Source: Atopobium sp. BS2 (GTDB lineage Bacteria > Actinomycetota > Coriobacteriia > Coriobacteriales > Atopobiaceae). From it: a stretch of DNA of 64,000 bases. Each line of letters begins with the position of its first letter. Within the stretch, counting starts at the first letter, position 1. Below the pieces are notes generated by a model, which worked only from the letters and a program-made list of their open reading frames with translations, was not told the origin of the DNA and ran no database searches. The stretch is taken from positions 1-64,000 of the forward strand of contig NZ_JDFG01000040.1 in NCBI RefSeq assembly GCF_000565075.1, read 5' to 3'. Below, piece by piece: positions 52,727 to 61,458 of the stretch. The translations under genes were made by a program, and so were the position numbers.

Positions 52727-53716
52727 ATGGACTCTAAGTTTGTTTATCCAACACATGTTTGCGCCGTTGATATTGGCGGCACAAAAATCGCCTGTGGCAT
52801 AGTCACTCTTAACGGCACCGACGCCCCAAACGTTCAGTCCGTAAAGAAGGTTCCTACCAATGCAAAAGAGGGTGGCAAGCAAGTTCTTGCTACCGTTCTG
52901 CAGGCAATTAGGGAGGCTCTTGCTCGCGCGCAAGAGCTGGGCCTTACCATATCTGGCGTGGGTATTTCTTCTGCCGGTGTTGTTGACCCTCGCACCGGAG
53001 ACATCACCTACGCAAACGAGCTTATGCCAGGCTGGGGCGGAACCGCTCTTGGCTCAGCAGTTACCAGCGAGTTTGGCCTTCCTTGCAGCGTCCTCAATGA
53101 CGTTCACGCCCATGCCCTGGGTGAGGCTCGCCACGGCGCTGGTCACGGCAAAGACAGCGTTTTAACCGTAGCGGTTGGCACGGGCATTGGTGGTGCCTTT
53201 GTGAACCACGGCATTTTGATGCTGGGTGCTCATGACGAGGCTGGCCACATTGGTCACGTTGCAACTCCAGCAGCAGCCGGCGTTGACTGCCCTTGTGGTG
53301 GAACTTCTCACCTTGAGCCTGTTTCCGCAGGTCCTGGCATTATTCGCGAGTATGTCCGTCTTGGCGGCTCCGATACGCTTGAAGACGGTTCTGCTCTTGA
53401 TGGCGCAGAGATTGACCGCAGGGCTCTTGCTGGCGAGAAGATCGCTCAGGCTGCAGAGGAGCGCTCAGGCCGCGCACTTGGTGAGGTCTTGGGTAGCATG
53501 TGCAACATGCTTGATCCTTCTGTCATCATTCTGTCTGGTTCCGTTGCAGAGTGCGGCAAGTACTGGCACGAGGCACTTGAAGCTGCATTTAAGCTGCAGG
53601 CAATGCCTCCTGTTCAGGCAACGCCTCTTGTGAAGGGCACGCTTGGTGGAGAAGCTCCTCTTATTGGAGCTGCAGAAAACCTTGTTCTACCTGGCTATTT
53701 AGAGACACGTCTTTAG
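52727..53716 (+). CDS. nanK: ROK family N-acetylmannosamine kinase
   Basis: A 329-residue ROK sugar kinase. DIGGTKIACGIV is the ATP phosphate loop, GTGIGG the second phosphate motif, and the Asp of LNDVHAHALGEA the catalytic base. The ROK zinc motif CxCGxxGCxE here reads CPCGGTSHLE, with the second Gly-Cys replaced by Ser-His, which may still bind zinc. By context it phosphorylates ManNAc to ManNAc-6-P. It follows nanA after 15 bases; a hairpin separates it from nanE. Confidence 0.9.
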   Translation: MDSKFVYPTHVCAVDIGGTKIACGIVTLNGTDAPNVQSVKKVPTNAKEGGKQVLATVLQAIREALARAQELGLTISGVGISSAGVVDPRTGDITYANELMPGWGGTALGSAVTSEFGLPCSVLNDVHAHALGEARHGAGHGKDSVLTVAVGTGIGGAFVNHGILMLGAHDEAGHIGHVATPAAAGVDCPCGGTSHLEPVSAGPGIIREYVRLGGSDTLEDGSALDGAEIDRRALAGEKIAQAAEERSGRALGEVLGSMCNMLDPSVIILSGSVAECGKYWHEALEAAFKLQAMPPVQATPLVKGTLGGEAPLIGAAENLVLPGYLETRL

Positions 53717-53726
53717 GCAGAAGCAT

Positions 53727-53751
53727 GTCAGCAGGCAAATTGCTTGCTGAC
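53727..53751 (+). terminator. Hairpin between nanK and nanE
   Basis: GTCAGCAGGC / GCTTGCTGAC form a 10-base stem with one wobble and a 5-base loop. There is no T-run, so it may be a processing or partial termination site. Confidence 0.5.
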
Positions 53752-53811
53752 TAGGTATGTCGCAAAGACAGATATCTTTTAACGTACGTACATTCTGGTA
53801 AGGAGAATACC

Positions 53812-54501
53812 GTGGCATATTCAGAGCTTGTTGAGTCACTTAAAGGAAAACTCATTGTCAGCGTCCAGGCGTATCCTGGTGAGCCTATGAGGCATCCAGA
53901 GACCATGGCTCAGATTGCTCGCGCCTGTGAGCTTGGCGGCGCTGCAGCTATTAGGTGCCAGGGTTTGTCTGACATCTCTGCCATTAAAGGCAGAGTTGAA
54001 ATTCCTGTTATTGGCCTCTGGAAAGAGGGTCATGAGGGTGTCTACATTACTCCTACGCTTCGTCATGCGCGTGCTTGTATTCACGCCGGCGCAGATGTTG
54101 TTGCCCTGGATGCAACAGACCGTCCAAGGCCTGATGGTAGAACCTTTGAAGAGACTGTTGCAACTCTGCGTACAGAGTCTGACGTGCTGATTATGGCTGA
54201 CTGCATGACTATGGATGACATCCGTCGCGCTGTTGCCGCTGGTTGTGACCTCGTTTCAACTACACTTTCTCACAACAAGGCCGCTATTGATACAACGCTT
54301 GACGATGGCCCGGACATTGCCCTTCTCCAGCAGGCAACTACTGAATTCCCAGGTATTGCCATTATTTGCGAGGGTCACGTCCACACACCACAAGACGCAA
54401 AAGATGCTCTGGATGCAGGCGCTTGGGCAGTTGTTTCAGGTACAGCCATTACACATCCAACTTCAATTACTTCTTGGTTTGCTGCAGCACTTGAGGATTA
54501 A
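53812..54501 (+). CDS. nanE: N-acetylmannosamine-6-phosphate 2-epimerase
   Basis: A 229-residue TIM-barrel epimerase that turns ManNAc-6-P into GlcNAc-6-P, the third step of sialic acid breakdown. SVQAYPGEPMRHPE, IGLWKEGHEGVYITPT (catalytic Lys) and GADVVALDATDRPRPDG are diagnostic NanE blocks, along with ICEGHVHTPQDAK. It starts at GTG 53812, with TAAGGAG 6 bases upstream. NagA and NagB, needed for the last steps, are not in the window. Confidence 0.93.
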   Translation: MAYSELVESLKGKLIVSVQAYPGEPMRHPETMAQIARACELGGAAAIRCQGLSDISAIKGRVEIPVIGLWKEGHEGVYITPTLRHARACIHAGADVVALDATDRPRPDGRTFEETVATLRTESDVLIMADCMTMDDIRRAVAAGCDLVSTTLSHNKAAIDTTLDDGPDIALLQQATTEFPGIAIICEGHVHTPQDAKDALDAGAWAVVSGTAITHPTSITSWFAAALED

Positions 54502-54547
54502 CGCTTGGAGCGGTAAGGTTTTCTCGTCACGTATTTAAGGAGCGCCT

Positions 54548-55465
54548 GTGAAGAAAAACGATCCTACATCTTCAGTTATTCCCGACATTGTCATTATTAC
54601 GGGTATGTCTGGATCGGGTCGTACGCAGGCGCTTCATGTGTTTGAGGACATGGGTTATTTCTGCATTGATAACCTGCCACCAGCTCTTATTTTGCAGCTT
54701 TCTAACCTTGTGGGCATTAACACGGGCGTTGGTCGTCATCTGGCTGTTACCTGTGATTTGCGCTCGCAAGGTCTTTTTGATGACATTTCTGAAGCGCTGA
54801 AGTCTCTTGCAGATCACGAGCTCACCTACAAGATTGTCTATCTGGACTCCTCAGACGAAGTACTTATGCGTCGCTATAGCGAGAATCGCCGTCGTCATCC
54901 TTTAGCGCAGGAGGGAGAAAATCTCTCATCTGCAATTTCTAAGGAGCGCGCACAGCTTCAAGACATAAAAGCGCTGGCAGATGTTGTCCTGGATACCTCA
55001 TCTATGCGCACTAATACGCTCAAGAGTCGTCTTCGTCGCGCATTTTCAGAGCTTGCTGAACAGCAGCTTATGGATGTTAGCGTGTTTTCCTTTGGCTTCA
55101 AAAATGGTTTGCCCGTTGAGGCTGACCTTATGATTGACGTGCGATTCCTGCCTAATCCTTACTATGATCCAGAGCTCAGACCGCTTACCGGTCTTGATGA
55201 GCCAGTAGCTCAGTTTGTCCTTCAGCACGGCACTACTAAGAAATTCCTTAAGTCTTGGTTTGAGCTGCTTGATGTAGTAATGCCTGGCTATGTGCAGGAA
55301 GGCAAGAGTTTGCTTTCTATTGCGGTAGGTTGTACAGGCGGCCAGCATAGAAGCGTTGCAATCGCCCGTGCTACGGCAGAGCACCTTACCAGCCAGGGCT
55401 ACCGCGTAACGCTGTTCCATCGCGATCTTGATGCGGCCCAGAAGAAGTCTCAGCAGGCTGAGTAG
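54548..55465 (+). CDS. rapZ: RapZ/YvcJ-type nucleotide-binding RNA regulator
   Basis: A 305-residue RapZ/YvcJ protein. TGMSGSGRTQAL is the P-loop, with Arg25 in place of the usual Lys, as in other Actinobacteria. The conserved DNLPPALI and the C-terminal RNA-binding half with CTGGQHRSVAIAR are present. The start is GTG 54548 after AAGGAG. It is followed 13 bases later by whiA; in most Gram-positive genomes yvcK (cofD-like) stands between these two genes, and here it is missing from this place. Confidence 0.93.
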   Translation: MKKNDPTSSVIPDIVIITGMSGSGRTQALHVFEDMGYFCIDNLPPALILQLSNLVGINTGVGRHLAVTCDLRSQGLFDDISEALKSLADHELTYKIVYLDSSDEVLMRRYSENRRRHPLAQEGENLSSAISKERAQLQDIKALADVVLDTSSMRTNTLKSRLRRAFSELAEQQLMDVSVFSFGFKNGLPVEADLMIDVRFLPNPYYDPELRPLTGLDEPVAQFVLQHGTTKKFLKSWFELLDVVMPGYVQEGKSLLSIAVGCTGGQHRSVAIARATAEHLTSQGYRVTLFHRDLDAAQKKSQQAE

Positions 55466-55478
55466 AAGTTAGTCTGTC

Positions 55479-56447
55479 ATGTCCTATACTGCCTTGGTAA
55501 AAAATGAGCTGGTCAGCGTGCCAGAAATTCAGACGGACTGTGAATTAGCCCAGCTTTCTGCGCTTATTCGTGTTTCTGGAACATTATCGATGCACGGTCC
55601 TGGCAAATTTGCCGTTCGTATTGTTACTGAGACTGGCACGGTTGCTCGTACGGTTATTAGTTCTTCTCGCCGTCTGTTTGATCTGGGTACTTCCGTTGAG
55701 TACCGCCGCTCTATCATGCATAAAAAACGCAACTATTTGCTTGAGATTTCTAACCAGGATTCGCTTGCAGAAGCACTTTCCGCTCTTGGCATTTATATAC
55801 CGGGAGAAGGCCTGGTAAGTGGCATTCCTAAAAGCGTTATCCGCACCAAGCAGGCGCAGCGAGCTTTTTTGCGCGGAGCGTTTATGGCGGGCGGATTTTT
55901 GGCCGATCCCTTAAAAGATTTTCACTTAGAGATTGCTGTCTCGGGAGAAAGATTTGCCACTGAGCTGGTAAAACTTATGGGATCCATTGGGGTCAAGGCG
56001 CGTCTTAATCATCGTAACCGTCATACCAATGCGCTCATGCGTACCAGAGAAATTTATGCCGTCTACCTTAAGAGCTCTGATGACATCATCAAGTTTTTGC
56101 GAGAGATTGGTGCGCCTACTATGGCGCGCGCTATTGCGTTTACGCGTGTGCAAAAGCATTATCGCAACAACGTCAACCGAGTTGTCAACGCAGAGATGGC
56201 AAATCAAACACGCTCTTCAAATGCAGCGGCAGACCAGTTGATGCTTATAGAAAAGGCCGAGAAACTCGTTGGACTCAGAGCTCTACCGCCAGCGGTCAGA
56301 GATTTTTGTCTTGCACGAAAAGATAACCCTGAGCTGTCATTATCAGCGTTGGGGGAGTCGTTTGTACCACCCGTATCCAAGTCCGCCATGTATCACCGAC
56401 TGCTTCGTTTAGAAAAAATCGTTCAGGATTTAGAAAAAGATGCATAA
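55479..56447 (+). CDS. whiA: Sporulation/division regulator WhiA
   Basis: A 322-residue WhiA, a DNA-binding protein with an N-terminal LAGLIDADG-like fold and C-terminal helix-turn-helix. FLRGAFMAGGFLADP is the homing-endonuclease-like core (catalytic acids lost), and NRVVNAEMANQTRSSNAAA with LGESFVPPVSKSAMYHRL the HTH. It controls cell-division genes in Actinobacteria and Firmicutes. Its place behind rapZ is conserved. The start ATG 55479 lies in AGTCTGTCATG, without a strong ribosome binding site. Confidence 0.94.
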   Translation: MSYTALVKNELVSVPEIQTDCELAQLSALIRVSGTLSMHGPGKFAVRIVTETGTVARTVISSSRRLFDLGTSVEYRRSIMHKKRNYLLEISNQDSLAEALSALGIYIPGEGLVSGIPKSVIRTKQAQRAFLRGAFMAGGFLADPLKDFHLEIAVSGERFATELVKLMGSIGVKARLNHRNRHTNALMRTREIYAVYLKSSDDIIKFLREIGAPTMARAIAFTRVQKHYRNNVNRVVNAEMANQTRSSNAAADQLMLIEKAEKLVGLRALPPAVRDFCLARKDNPELSLSALGESFVPPVSKSAMYHRLLRLEKIVQDLEKDA

Positions 56448-56539
56448 GTTATCGGCGAGTGCGGTAAAATACTCGGTGTACGGTTTAAATGTTAATGAAT
56501 CCGGAGAATGGCTCTGGGTCACCGAAAGGAGCATTACGT

Positions 56540-57565
56540 ATGGCAGTAAAGGTTGCTATTAACGGTTTTGGCCGCATTGGTCGCCTTGCATTTAGGCAGA
56601 TGTTTGGTCACGAGGGTTCCGAGATTGTTGCAATCAACGACCTTACTTCTCCAGAGATGCTTGCATATCTTCTGAAGTATGACTCTACTCAGGGCAACTA
56701 TTCCCGCGATCACAAGGTAGAGGCAACTGACCACTCCATCATCGTTGACGGTCACGAGATTGTTATTTACAAGGAGGCAGACGCTAACAACCTGCCTTGG
56801 GGCGATCTCAACGTTGACGTTGTTCTTGAGTGCACCGGTTTCTACACTTCTAAGGACAAGGCACAGGCTCACATCAACGCTGGTGCTAAGAAGGTTGTCA
56901 TTTCTGCTCCTGCAGGCAATGACCTCCCAACCGTTGTCTTTAACGTTAACCATGAGACCCTCACTGCAGATGACAACATCATCTCCGCAGCTTCCTGCAC
57001 CACCAACTGCCTTGCTCCTATGGCAAAGGGTCTTAACGACTTCGCAACTATCAAGTCCGGTATCATGACCACCATTCACGCATACACTGGTGACCAGATG
57101 ATCCTCGACGGCCCACAGCGCAAGGGTAACTTCCGTCGTTCCCGTGCTGGTGCAGAGAACATCGTTCCTAACTCCACCGGTGCTGCAAAGGCTATTGGTC
57201 TTGTTCTTCCTGAGCTCAACGGCAAGCTCATTGGTGCTGCTCAGCGCGTTCCTACGCCAACTGGCTCCCTCACCAACCTCTATGCTGTTGTTGACAAGAA
57301 GGTCACCGTTGACGAGGTCAACGCTGCAATGAAGGCATATGCAGAGACTATCCCAGAGACCTTTGGTTACAACGAGGATGACATTGTTTCCCGCGACATC
57401 GTCGGCGAGACCCACGGCTCCATCTTCGACGCAACTCAGACCATGTGCTCTGACCTTGGCGACGGCACCACTCTTGTTCAGGTCACCTCTTGGTACGACA
57501 ACGAGAACTCCTACACTTCTCAGATGGTCCGCACCATTAAGTACTTCGAGAAGTTCGTTGCTTAA
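56540..57565 (+). CDS. gap: Glyceraldehyde-3-phosphate dehydrogenase
   Basis: A 341-residue glycolytic dehydrogenase. [13 protein letters not shown] binds NAD, C153 in [12 protein letters not shown] is the catalytic Cys, and the C-terminal [14 protein letters not shown] is universal. The start is ATG 56540 with GAAAGGAG; a longer frame beginning at 56489 lacks a good site. Strong codon bias (preferred codons throughout) suggests high expression. A terminator (57589-57626) separates it from pgk. Confidence 0.97.
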   Translation: MAVKVAINGFGRIGRLAFRQMFGHEGSEIVAINDLTSPEMLAYLLKYDSTQGNYSRDHKVEATDHSIIVDGHEIVIYKEADANNLPWGDLNVDVVLECTGFYTSKDKAQAHINAGAKKVVISAPAGNDLPTVVFNVNHETLTADDNIISAASCTTNCLAPMAKGLNDFATIKSGIMTTIHAYTGDQMILDGPQRKGNFRRSRAGAENIVPNSTGAAKAIGLVLPELNGKLIGAAQRVPTPTGSLTNLYAVVDKKVTVDEVNAAMKAYAETIPETFGYNEDDIVSRDIVGETHGSIFDATQTMCSDLGDGTTLVQVTSWYDNENSYTSQMVRTIKYFEKFVA

Positions 57566-57588
57566 GTTCTAGTTACATAGACGCCTTA

Positions 57589-57627
57589 GGCGCGGTCGCA
57601 GCATCTGCCGCGATCGCGCCTTCTTTT
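57589..57627 (+). terminator. Terminator between gap and pgk
   Basis: GGCGCGGTCGC / GCGATCGCGCC, 11-base stem with one wobble, 10-base loop, then TTCTTTT. It may lower pgk-tpiA expression relative to gap. Confidence 0.85.
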
Positions 57628-57653
57628 GTTGGAAACGTATTTAAAGGAGTGAC

Positions 57654-58844
57654 ATGGCTTTTACAAAGAAGACTGTCCGCGATGCAGATGTTGACGGTAA
57701 GCGCGTTCTTATGCGCGTTGACTTCAACGTGCCTCTAAAGGACGGCGTTGTTACTGACGACACCCGCGTTCGCGCTGCACTTCCAACCATCCAGTATCTT
57801 CTCGACCACAACGCAAAGGTCATCCTGATGAGCCACCTTGGTCGTCCAGATGGCACCGGCTTCCAGCCAGAGCTTTCCCTGCGTCCAGCTGCAGAGAAGC
57901 TTGCTGAGCTTCTTGGCCACGAGGTTAAGTTTGTTGAGGACACCTATGGCGAGAAGGCCCGTGAGGCTGTAGACGCACTCAAGGACGGCGAGGTTCTTGT
58001 TCTCGAGAACGTCCGTTTTGACAAGCGTGAGAAGAAGAATGACCCAGAGATTGCAAAGACCCTTGCATCTTATGGTGACATCTTTGTTCTTGATGCCTTT
58101 GGTACCGCTCACCGTGCACAGGGTTCTGTTGTGGGACCAGCAGCTTACCTTCCTGCATATGCTGGCTTCCTGCTTGAGAAAGAGGTTGACACTCTTACCT
58201 CTATCTTCTCTAACCCAGAGCGCCCACTTGTAGCTATCGTTGGTGGCTCCAAGGTTTCTTCTAAGATTGGTGTTCTTGATCACCTTATCGACTCCGCTGA
58301 TACCCTCATCATTGGTGGCGGTATGGCATACACCTTCTTCCTGGCTAAGGGTTATACCGTTGGTACTTCTCTTCAGGAGCCAGACTGGATTGAGCGCGCA
58401 GGCGAGATGCTCAAGAAGGCTGAGGAGAAGGGCGTTAAGATTCTGCTTCCTGTTGACAACGTTGTTACCGATCACTTTGGTGAGGACGCTGTTGGTGAGG
58501 TAGTTCCTTCCGATCAGATTCCTGCAGACCGCATGGGTATGGACATTGGTCCTAAGACTGTTGAGCTTTACTCTGAGGCTATCAAGGGTGCAAAGACCGT
58601 CTTCTGGAATGGTCCTATGGGCGTCTTTGAGTTTGACCAGTTTGCAAAGGGCACCGAGGCTGTTGCTCGTGCTGTTGCAGATGCTGATTGCACCTCCATC
58701 ATTGGCGGCGGCGATTCCGTTGCAGCAGTTAACAAGTTCCACCTTGCTGATAAGATGAGCTGGATTTCCACTGGCGGCGGCGCTTCCATGGAGCTCGTTG
58801 AGGGTAAGGCACTTCCAGGAGTGGAGGCGCTTCTCGATGCGTAA
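57654..58844 (+). CDS. pgk: Phosphoglycerate kinase
   Basis: A 396-residue kinase that makes ATP from 1,3-bisphosphoglycerate. VLMRVDFNVPLKDG and MSHLGRPDG are the N-domain 3-PG motifs, GGSKVSSKIGVLDHL and GGGDSVAAVNKF the nucleotide and hinge motifs. Start ATG 57654 after AAAGGAG. It ends within the first codons of tpiA, an 8-base overlap. Confidence 0.97.
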   Translation: MAFTKKTVRDADVDGKRVLMRVDFNVPLKDGVVTDDTRVRAALPTIQYLLDHNAKVILMSHLGRPDGTGFQPELSLRPAAEKLAELLGHEVKFVEDTYGEKAREAVDALKDGEVLVLENVRFDKREKKNDPEIAKTLASYGDIFVLDAFGTAHRAQGSVVGPAAYLPAYAGFLLEKEVDTLTSIFSNPERPLVAIVGGSKVSSKIGVLDHLIDSADTLIIGGGMAYTFFLAKGYTVGTSLQEPDWIERAGEMLKKAEEKGVKILLPVDNVVTDHFGEDAVGEVVPSDQIPADRMGMDIGPKTVELYSEAIKGAKTVFWNGPMGVFEFDQFAKGTEAVARAVADADCTSIIGGGDSVAAVNKFHLADKMSWISTGGGASMELVEGKALPGVEALLDA

Positions 58845-59604
58845 TCGTATGATCGCAGGTAACTGGAAGATGAATGAGACTTTCGCTGAGGGCGTTGAGC
58901 TTGCTCAGGGAATTGTCGATCAGCTTGCTTCCGGTACCGGAAACGTTGATGTTGTTATTGCTCCACCTCTTGTAGACCTTAAGGGCGTCTCTGAGGTTCT
59001 TACCCAGGCCAACTCTTCTGTTGCTCTCTCTGCACAGAATGTGTACTGGGAGGAGTCTGGTGCATTTACTGGTGAGACCTCTCCAGCAATGCTGACTTCT
59101 GTTGGTGCAACTTACTGCATCATTGGTCACTCCGAGCGCCGTGGCTACTTTGGAGAGACCGACGAGGACATTAACCGCAAGGCAAAGGCATTGATGGCTC
59201 ATGACATCGTTCCTATTTCTTGCTGCGGTGAGTCACTTGAGGTCCGCAACGCTGGTACTCACGTTCAGTTTGTTGTTGACCAGATTAAGGAAGATACCAA
59301 GGGTCTTGAGATTACTGATCCTTCCAAGTACGTTATTGCTTACGAGCCAATCTGGGCAATTGGTACTGGTATGACTGCAACTGCTGATGACGCTCAGGAA
59401 GTTTGCGGTGCAATCCGTAAGACCCTGGTAGAGATCTTTGGCGCAGAAATTGCAGACGGTATCCGTATTCTTTACGGTGGTTCTGCTAAGCCAGAGAACG
59501 TTGGTGGCTTCCTCGAGAAAGAGGACGTCGACGGTGCACTTGTTGGTGGCGCATCTCTCAAGGCCGATTCCTTCGTTGCAATGGTTAAGAGCGCAATGAA
59601 CTAA
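58837..59604 (+). CDS. tpiA: Triosephosphate isomerase
   Basis: A 255-residue TIM-barrel enzyme. RNRMIAGNWKMNE gives the catalytic Lys, GHSERRGYFGE the His, and AYEPIWAIGTG the Glu; GGSAKPENVGGF is the phosphate loop. The start is ATG 58837, where AGGAGTGGAGG lies upstream; this matches the MRNRMIAGNWKM beginning, and the frame open from 58798 belongs to pgk. A strong hairpin with a T-run follows before secG. Confidence 0.97.
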   Translation: MRNRMIAGNWKMNETFAEGVELAQGIVDQLASGTGNVDVVIAPPLVDLKGVSEVLTQANSSVALSAQNVYWEESGAFTGETSPAMLTSVGATYCIIGHSERRGYFGETDEDINRKAKALMAHDIVPISCCGESLEVRNAGTHVQFVVDQIKEDTKGLEITDPSKYVIAYEPIWAIGTGMTATADDAQEVCGAIRKTLVEIFGAEIADGIRILYGGSAKPENVGGFLEKEDVDGALVGGASLKADSFVAMVKSAMN

Positions 59605-59677
59605 ACTCTGACAAAGTTCCTTACCACCGGTGAGGCGCTTGGCTCATTTGTTAAGTTCTTGTTTGTTTTGCAACTTG

Positions 59678-59720
59678 GCACACGTCATTCCCAAAGGGGA
59701 GTGGCGTGTGCTATTCTTTT
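59678..59720 (+). terminator. Terminator after tpiA
   Basis: GCACACGTCATTCCC / GGGAGTGGCGTGTGC, 15-base stem with two wobble pairs, AAAG loop, then TATTCTTTT. Confidence 0.88.
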
Positions 59721-59778
59721 CTCTTGTACGTGAAAATAACTAGGGCTGGATTTTCTCGCCAGCAAGAGGGGGAACCTC

Positions 59779-60030
59779 GTGGGCGTTCTGAATACAATTC
59801 TTTTAGTGCTGTTTGTACTTTCTGGCATTTTGACGGTGCTGCTTGTTTTAGCACACTCCGGAAAGGGCACCGGCGTTTCTGACATGATTGCTGCATCTAT
59901 GTATAACGCAAGCGCTGGTTCAGGCATTATGGAGAAGAACCTTGATCGCCTTACCGTCATCACTACAACCATCTTTATGGTTTGCGCTATTGTGATGGCT
60001 TTGACGTTCCCTGTTGGTGCTATTGGCTAA
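59779..60030 (+). CDS. secG: Preprotein translocase subunit SecG
   Basis: An 83-residue membrane protein with two helices (about residues 3-23 and 57-78) joined by HSGKGTGVSDMI, the usual SecG loop. It assists SecYEG in protein export. The start GTG 59779 follows AGAGGGGGAAC. The position after tpiA is shared with other Gram-positives. A hairpin terminator follows at 60059-60090. Confidence 0.9.
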   Translation: MGVLNTILLVLFVLSGILTVLLVLAHSGKGTGVSDMIAASMYNASAGSGIMEKNLDRLTVITTTIFMVCAIVMALTFPVGAIG

Positions 60031-60058
60031 GCAGTCGCTTGCATATTTGAATCATCTG

Positions 60059-60090
60059 CCGAGAAACCCGAGTTTCTCGGCATTTTTTAT
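60059..60090 (+). terminator. Terminator after secG
   Basis: GCCGAGAAA / TTTCTCGGC, a 9-base stem with a CCCGAG loop and TTTTTT. The arms are close to the octamer GGCGAGAA. Confidence 0.9.
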
Positions 60091-60455
60091 TCGTAGCCTG
60101 CGGAGCATGTGAAAATTTGCTGTTAGGAATACCAGCAAAAAAAGCTGTGTGCGGCAGATAGAAGTTGTCTGTTACTTCTTAACAGAATTTTCAATAACGT
60201 TTCTCATATGTAAACAAATTTGATTGTGACCTGCACGCTGGACTTTAACAGTCATTATATGTGGATACGTTTTACTGGGATTGGTATGCATAATCTTGCT
60301 TATCTAAGAGATATTTTTTGGGTTAAGCAGCTTATCCATGGTAAAATTGCACTTTGCTGTGTATTCACGGCATGTTTGTTGTAGGAATGCTAGGTTGCCA
60401 TACCGAGAAAACCTCGCTTATCGGGTGGATAAGCGCAAGGCGGTGAGGAGAGTCA
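60091..60455 (+). other. Intergenic region before the third importer, candidate promoter
   Basis: About 365 bases, AT-rich. A possible promoter is TTGGGT (60318-60323), 18-base spacer, TAAAAT (60342-60347). Downstream in the leader is an 8-base hairpin CGCTTATC/GATAAGCG (60415-60435) shortly before the GAGGAG ribosome binding site. No ORF or RNA gene was identified. Confidence 0.45.
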
Positions 60456-61448
60456 ATGGCACGGTTTGTTTGGTACGTTACAAAGAGGATTTTGAGCTAC
60501 ATTGTGATGATTTTTGTTGCAACTTCGCTCACATTCTTCCTCGCATCATCATTTATGAACCCACGCTCCAACTTTGAGCAGCGTACTCCACGTCCTCCAC
60601 AGGAGTCTATTGAGGAAAACCTGTATAGGACTAATCTGAATGATAAGACTCCAGTTATTGAACGTTATCAGGTTTGGGTTACCAATCTATTTACCAAGTT
60701 TGATCTTGGTATGACTCCAACAGGCGATAACGTTAACCGTGAGATGAGCTCTAAGTTTATGGCTTCTATTGAGCTTATGACTCCAGCAACTATTTTGTCA
60801 GTTGTTATTGGTGTTAGCCTGGGCGTTTATACCGCCCAACGTCAGTATCAGTGGCAGGACCGCTTCTTAAGTGGTGTTGCTTCGGTTTTGCTGGTTATTC
60901 CAACCGTTGTTATGGCAATCTTGATTGTTTTTGCAGCAATCGAGATTAACGCACGTGCCGGTTCTCGTATTTTCTACGTTACCGACCTTTCTAGTGGAGA
61001 TACCGGAAACTTTTTCACTTGGCTCATTGACTTCCTCCAGCACATTATTCTTCCAACCATTGTTCTTACTATCGTAAGCTCCGTTGGTTACCACCTCTCT
61101 CAGCGTACGTACCTGCTTGACGAGATGCACGCAGACTATGTCCGTACTGCTCGCGCAAAGGGACTTACTCGTAAGAAGGCAATTCGTAAGCACGCTCTTC
61201 GCGTTTCTTTGATTCCAACCGCTGTTTCAGTTGCTTTCTCTCTTGCAGGTATCTTCACAGGTGCTGTTATGACCGAGAAGGTCTTTGCAATTCACGGTCT
61301 TGGTGAGTACTTCATTAACTGTATTAACAACAACAATATTCACGGTGCAGTTGCAGTTGCAGCATTCTCTGGCGCAATGACTCTTGTTGGCGCTCTTCTG
61401 GCTGACCTCTTTGCTGCTGCTCTTGATCCACGAATTAAGATGAGCTAA
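60456..61448 (+). CDS. Peptide ABC transporter permease, DppB/OppB type
   Basis: A 330-residue permease. MARFVWYVTKRILSYIV is an OppB-like start, and the outer loop after the first helix is long and charged (about residues 35-95). DYVRTARAKGLTRKKAIRKHALR is the coupling loop and FAIHGLGEYFINCI a conserved block. The next permease follows after 10 bases. No binding-protein gene is upstream; it may lie beyond the window. Confidence 0.93.
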   Translation: MARFVWYVTKRILSYIVMIFVATSLTFFLASSFMNPRSNFEQRTPRPPQESIEENLYRTNLNDKTPVIERYQVWVTNLFTKFDLGMTPTGDNVNREMSSKFMASIELMTPATILSVVIGVSLGVYTAQRQYQWQDRFLSGVASVLLVIPTVVMAILIVFAAIEINARAGSRIFYVTDLSSGDTGNFFTWLIDFLQHIILPTIVLTIVSSVGYHLSQRTYLLDEMHADYVRTARAKGLTRKKAIRKHALRVSLIPTAVSVAFSLAGIFTGAVMTEKVFAIHGLGEYFINCINNNNIHGAVAVAAFSGAMTLVGALLADLFAAALDPRIKMS

Positions 61449-61458
61449 GGAGGCGGAC

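Noticed and set aside
56534-58742. Long reverse-strand open frames over gap and pgk
   Set aside because: Shadows of strongly biased plus-strand glycolytic genes; the translations are repetitive and resemble no protein.
60338-60577. Short ORF upstream of and overlapping the OppB-type permease
   Set aside because: It overlaps the real gene in another frame and shows no ribosome binding site or recognisable domain.
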